Below, one piece after another: positions 61,260 to 64,000 of a DNA stretch of 64,000 nucleotides (the stretch's first letter is position 1; each line of letters starts with the position of its first letter). The notes under the pieces were generated by a model. It worked only from the letters and a program-made list of their open reading frames with translations, was not told the origin of the DNA and did not search any database. Source of the stretch: Massilia soli (GTDB lineage Bacteria; Pseudomonadota; Gammaproteobacteria; Burkholderiales; Burkholderiaceae_D); the NCBI RefSeq assembly GCF_016809835.1, contig NZ_JAFBIL020000008.1, positions 1-64,000 on the forward strand. The letters run 5' to 3'. The position numbers were made by a program, and so were the translations under genes.

Positions 61260-61613
61260 ATGAACTCGAATCAAAAAAACCAGAGCAACAACAAACAAGC
61301 GCCAAACCAGCAGCCGGGCAACCAGCAAGCGGGCAACCAATCGGGCTCGCGTTCGGGCAGCATGCAGGACAACCAGCAATCGGACATTAATTCCGGTTCG
61401 CGTGCCGGCAACCAGGGCGGCACCCATGAGCAGCACGTCGAATCCGGCCGTCAAAGCCACAAGAACGACGCCTCGCGCCAGTCGGACGCTAGCGGTTCGG
61501 GCTCCAAGGCGCAACCGGGCAACAACCAGTCGAGCGGCGGCGGAACCCGCGGCGGCACGCCTGAGCAACACGCTGAAGCTGGCCGTCAAAGCCACAAAAA
61601 CGACAAGCGCTGA
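61260..61613 (+). CDS. Small hydrophilic KGG/YciG-like repeat protein
   Basis: This 117-residue, Asn/Gln/Gly/Ser-rich, Cys-free protein has two copies of GGTxEQHxExGRQSHKND (about residues 53-71 and 99-115). The motif resembles the bacterial stress-induced KGG repeat (GGT-PEQHAEAGRKGG type), with SHKND replacing the final glycines. Such proteins are cytoplasmic, disordered, hydrophilin-like and induced by desiccation or stationary phase, an inference here. ATG 61260 with AAAAGGA six bases upstream was chosen over ATG 61254. It has its own terminator at 61686. Confidence 0.78.
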   Translation: MNSNQKNQSNNKQAPNQQPGNQQAGNQSGSRSGSMQDNQQSDINSGSRAGNQGGTHEQHVESGRQSHKNDASRQSDASGSGSKAQPGNNQSSGGGTRGGTPEQHAEAGRQSHKNDKR

Positions 61614-61685
61614 TAACGTAGTCGCCTGCTGGACGGCGCCGTGTTTCCGGGCCCCGTCATCACAGTAGCCAAACAGGAAGCAAAA

Positions 61686-61732
61686 GAAAGAGTCTGCGCC
61701 GGACATTCCGGTCGGCAGGCTCTTTTCCTTTT
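61686..61732 (+). terminator. Terminator after the KGG-like gene
   Basis: GAAAGAGTCTGC pairs with GCAGGCTCTTTT (one G-T wobble) around an inner GCCGGA/TCCGGT stem, followed by CTTTTCCTTTT. It lies about 70 bp after the stop of the small repeat gene and suits rightward termination. Confidence 0.75.
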
Positions 61733-61783
61733 GGGTGCGACGAACGGGCGGTGCCATCACTAAGAGCGAAAAGCTGCCAACCC

Positions 61784-61888
61784 CGTCGTGCCCGCGAAAG
61801 CGGGCACCCATCCTGAGGATGATGCGATGGCGACAATCAGATTCACCACCCAGCTACGGCATGGATTCGCGCCTGCGCAGGAAGGACG
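61784..61888. repeat. Degenerate REP-like palindrome pair
   Basis: Left element CGTCGTGCCCGCGAAAGCGG(GCACCCAT) is well kept. The right one, ATGGATTCGCGCCTGCGCAG(GAAGGACG), is decayed. They are about 50 bp apart, between the small repeat gene and the convergent ClpP-like gene. No tail duplication is seen here. Confidence 0.65.
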
Positions 61889-61959
61889 AGTTGAGTCAAC
61901 GCTTAACGGCGACAATGCCGCAAAATTACATAAAAAAACCGGCGCCAGGCCGGTTTCGT

Positions 61960-62520
61960 TTAAATATTGTGCAGGTGGAAGCCCTTGGGCGGGGCGAAGT
62001 CGCGGATGGCATTCACCACGCCGGCGACCTCGGCGTCGCGCGCGGTCAGGTGGAGGTCGGAATACTGGTGGATGGCCCACTGCTCCGGCGACAGGGTGAC
62101 ATGCTTGCGCAGGATCGACTCGGTACGCGCATCATCGGCGCGCAAGCCTTCGACGATGATGTTCAGCGCGTCGGGACGCGCGCCCGGCGATGCGGTCGCG
62201 TGCGACTTGTGCACCATGAACCGCGCCGTCTCGCTGGCGTATCGCTCGGTGCCCGACAAATAAAGTATCACCGCGATCGACGCTACCGCGCCGCCGTTGT
62301 ACATCACAAACTTGATCGGCGAATTCGACAGGAAGTTATACAGGCACAGTCCATCGCTGACGTAGCCGCCGTTCGACTGGATCAAGACATGCGCGGTGTC
62401 GATGCCGCGCTCGGTCATTTCGGCGACTGCCTCGAACACGCGATGCACCATATCGCTGTTAACATCACCCGACAAGGTGTAATAGGCGTCCGTTTCTTTC
62501 GTTACGGGTTCTTGGCTCAT
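61960..62520 (-). CDS. ClpP-like serine protease with altered catalytic triad
   Basis: This 186-residue protein has the ClpP/crotonase fold: YTLSGDVNSDMVHRVFEAVA, then VLIQSNGGYVSDGLCLYNFL (SNGG for SPGG), and MYNGGAVASIAVILYLSG with Ser81 at the ClpP nucleophile position. His104 lies in RFMVHKSHA, the His position. The Asp of the triad (GLVD in ClpP) is Asn170 in AGVVNAIRD. There is no propeptide-like N-terminus and it is shorter than housekeeping ClpP. It is not next to clpX, so it is not the main ClpP. It could be a weak or non-proteolytic paralogue. Confidence 0.85.
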   Translation of the reverse strand: MSQEPVTKETDAYYTLSGDVNSDMVHRVFEAVAEMTERGIDTAHVLIQSNGGYVSDGLCLYNFLSNSPIKFVMYNGGAVASIAVILYLSGTERYASETARFMVHKSHATASPGARPDALNIIVEGLRADDARTESILRKHVTLSPEQWAIHQYSDLHLTARDAEVAGVVNAIRDFAPPKGFHLHNI

Positions 62521-62671
62521 GGTTATTAGCTCACGTTATTGATAGCCGATTCTAACAAATTAGATGAGAGCAAGCCTTTCCCCGCGCACCATTCGTGCGC
62601 GCCCCACCCTACTGAAGAGCACGGCGCCGAGTTGACACAACTGCCCTGGTGGCATATCCTCCACAGTCTTG

Positions 62672-62866
62672 ATCGGGAGAGGGCAGCGCACAGCTGCCGC
62701 CGAAGGGGCATCACCCAAAAACTCTCAGGCAAAAGGACCGGTCAAGGGTCGACGCGCATGGCGCATCGGCTCAACTCTGGAGAGCGGCCGCGGCACATGC
62801 AAGCGGCCCACCGAAGGGGCAGGCGGATCATTCCGCTATCTCTCAGGTATCGAGGACAGAGGGGCG
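62672..62866 (+). ncRNA. Tandem glycine riboswitch
   Basis: Two similar aptamers lie upstream of gcvT. The first (about 62672-62742) has GGGAGAGGGCAGCGC, CGCCGAAGGGGCATCACC, CTCTCAGGCAAAAGGACCGG. The second (about 62775-62866) has CTGGAGAGCGGCC, CACCGAAGGGGCAGG, TCTCAGGTATCGAGGACAG. The CCGAAGGGGCA and TCTCAGG blocks are the conserved glycine-riboswitch cores. Tandem glycine aptamers ahead of gcvT usually switch the gene on when glycine is high. Upstream 62521-62671 holds the promoter region with nothing else seen. Confidence 0.93.
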
Positions 62867-62940
62867 CGAACAAACACGGACGGCTGCGAGGCTTCCCGCG
62901 TCTGCTCGGCAGTCCCCTATTCACTTGTCCCGAGGATTCC

Positions 62941-64000
62941 ATGACGCTCAAAACGACCCCGCTCAATTCCGCACACCGCGCCGCCGGCGCCAAGATGGTC
63001 GATTTCGGCGGCTGGGACATGCCCGTCAATTACGGCTCCCAGATCGGAGAACACCATGCGGTGCGCACCGACGTCGGCATGTTCGACGTTTCGCACATGT
63101 GCGTCGTCGACATCGAAGGCGCCAACGCGCGCACCTTCCTGCGCGGCCTGCTGGCCAATAACGTCGACAAGCTGCAGGTGCCGGGCAAGGCGCTTTACTC
63201 GTGCATGCTCAAGCCTGAAGGCACCGTCATCGACGACCTGATCGTCTACTTCTTCGCCGAAGACTGGTTCCGCCTGGTGGTCAACGCCGGCACCGCCGAA
63301 AAAGACCTCGCCTGGATCAATGCGCAGAACGAAGCCACCAACAGCGGCGTCACCGTGACCCAGCGCCGCGATGGCGACAACGCAATGGCGCTGATCGCCG
63401 TGCAGGGCCCGAACGCGCGCGCCAAGGTGTGGGAAGTGCTGCCGACCGCGAAGCAGGCATCCGAGCCGCTCAAGCCATTCAACGCCGTCATCGTCAAAGA
63501 CACCGCGTTCGGCGAAGTGATGGTCGCGCGCACCGGCTACACCGGCGAAGACGGCTTCGAACTGGCCTTCCCTGCATCGCAAGCCGACGCGCTGTGGAAC
63601 GCGCTCGTCGCCGCCGGCGTCAAGCCTGCGGGCCTGGGCGCGCGCGACACGCTGCGCCTGGAAGCCGGCATGAACCTGTACGGCCAGGACATGGACGAAA
63701 CCGTCAACCCGCTCGACGCCGGCCTGGCCTGGACCGTCGACCTGGTCGCCGAGCGCGACTTCATCGGCAAGGCAGCGCTGCAAAAGGATGGCCAGCATCA
63801 GCAGTACATGGGCCTGATCCTGCGCGAAAAAGGCGGCGTGCTGCGCGCGCACCAGAAAGTCATCAGCGCGTCGGGCAGCGTCGGCGAGATCACCAGCGGC
63901 ACCTTCAGCCCGACCATGCAGCAAGCCATCGCGCTGGGCCGCCTGCCAATGGACGTCGCTGTCGGCGACACCGTGCACGTCGAGATCCGCGACAAGAAGC
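62941..64000 (+). CDS. gcvT: Aminomethyltransferase (glycine cleavage T protein), partial
   Basis: The first 353 codons of the T protein are present; the gene runs off the right edge. It transfers the aminomethyl carbon of glycine to tetrahydrofolate. Motifs: [73 protein letters not shown] and [20 protein letters not shown]. The usual length is about 365-375, so only a few codons are missing. It is preceded by a tandem glycine riboswitch, and gcvH and gcvP probably follow. Confidence 0.96.
   Translation, partial: MTLKTTPLNSAHRAAGAKMVDFGGWDMPVNYGSQIGEHHAVRTDVGMFDVSHMCVVDIEGANARTFLRGLLANNVDKLQVPGKALYSCMLKPEGTVIDDLIVYFFAEDWFRLVVNAGTAEKDLAWINAQNEATNSGVTVTQRRDGDNAMALIAVQGPNARAKVWEVLPTAKQASEPLKPFNAVIVKDTAFGEVMVARTGYTGEDGFELAFPASQADALWNALVAAGVKPAGLGARDTLRLEAGMNLYGQDMDETVNPLDAGLAWTVDLVAERDFIGKAALQKDGQHQQYMGLILREKGGVLRAHQKVISASGSVGEITSGTFSPTMQQAIALGRLPMDVAVGDTVHVEIRDKK

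Overview
The window is a GC-rich betaproteobacterial chromosome segment. Gene content and order (rpsB-tsf-pyrH-frr-uppS-cdsA-dxr-rseP-bamA-skp-lpxD-fabZ-lpxA-lpxB-rnhB; smc-zipA-ligA-galU; guaB-guaA; smpB divergent from ratA-rnfH) point to Burkholderiales, most likely Oxalobacteraceae (Massilia/Duganella type). The family call is an inference from gene content and protein style; no search was run.

Layout. 1-2.99 kb is the right end of a mobile genomic island: a DUF5710 protein, an XRE regulator, an AlpA-like regulator and a tyrosine integrase. It abuts the 3' end of guaA, a known island integration site; the rest of the island lies to the left. 3-8.2 kb is housekeeping: guaA, guaB, a DUF4124 protein, rnfH, ratA and smpB. 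8.2-12.8 kb holds an MFS exporter, a TIGR03118 protein, a signal peptidase I and a PepSY membrane protein. The PepSY gene is divergent from a TonB-dependent siderophore receptor (12.9-15.1 kb), with two Fur-box-like sites between them. 15.8-19.6 kb carries an SDR enzyme, a membrane protein, a stomatin/NfeD pair and a secreted hydrolase. 19.7-25.2 kb carries ppsA, its regulator ppsR and a receiver-EAL protein. 25.2-40.6 kb is one long leftward envelope and translation cluster. 40.9-46.8 kb runs rightward (map, glnD, an RNA pseudouridine synthase, an M28 peptidase). 48.2-56.8 kb runs leftward (smc, zipA, ligA, galU, def, PagP-like). The end holds a DUF1631 protein, a chemoreceptor, a small hydrophilic repeat protein, a ClpP-like protein with an altered triad, and a tandem glycine riboswitch ahead of gcvT, which runs off the window.

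The most unusual signal occurs twice. Between two pairs of convergent genes (TonB receptor/SDR at 15.1-15.8 kb; ppsR/EAL gene at 23.0-24.0 kb) the intergenic region has been amplified in tandem. Each unit is a chimera: the 3' tail of the left gene, then a pair of REP-like palindromes (core GTTCCCGCG...CGCGGGAAC), then the 3' tail of the right gene. The tails carry internal deletions shared by all copies. The period is exactly 372 bp at the second locus and about 168 bp at the first. This suggests a repeatable process that amplifies convergent gene ends around REP pairs.

A second structured region lies between the integrase and guaA. It has five copies of a CGATACCAT-type motif upstream of int, and two triplets of TTGCC-type motifs, each phased at exactly 10 bp, on either side of the guaA terminator. 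This looks like the recombination and regulatory site of the island.
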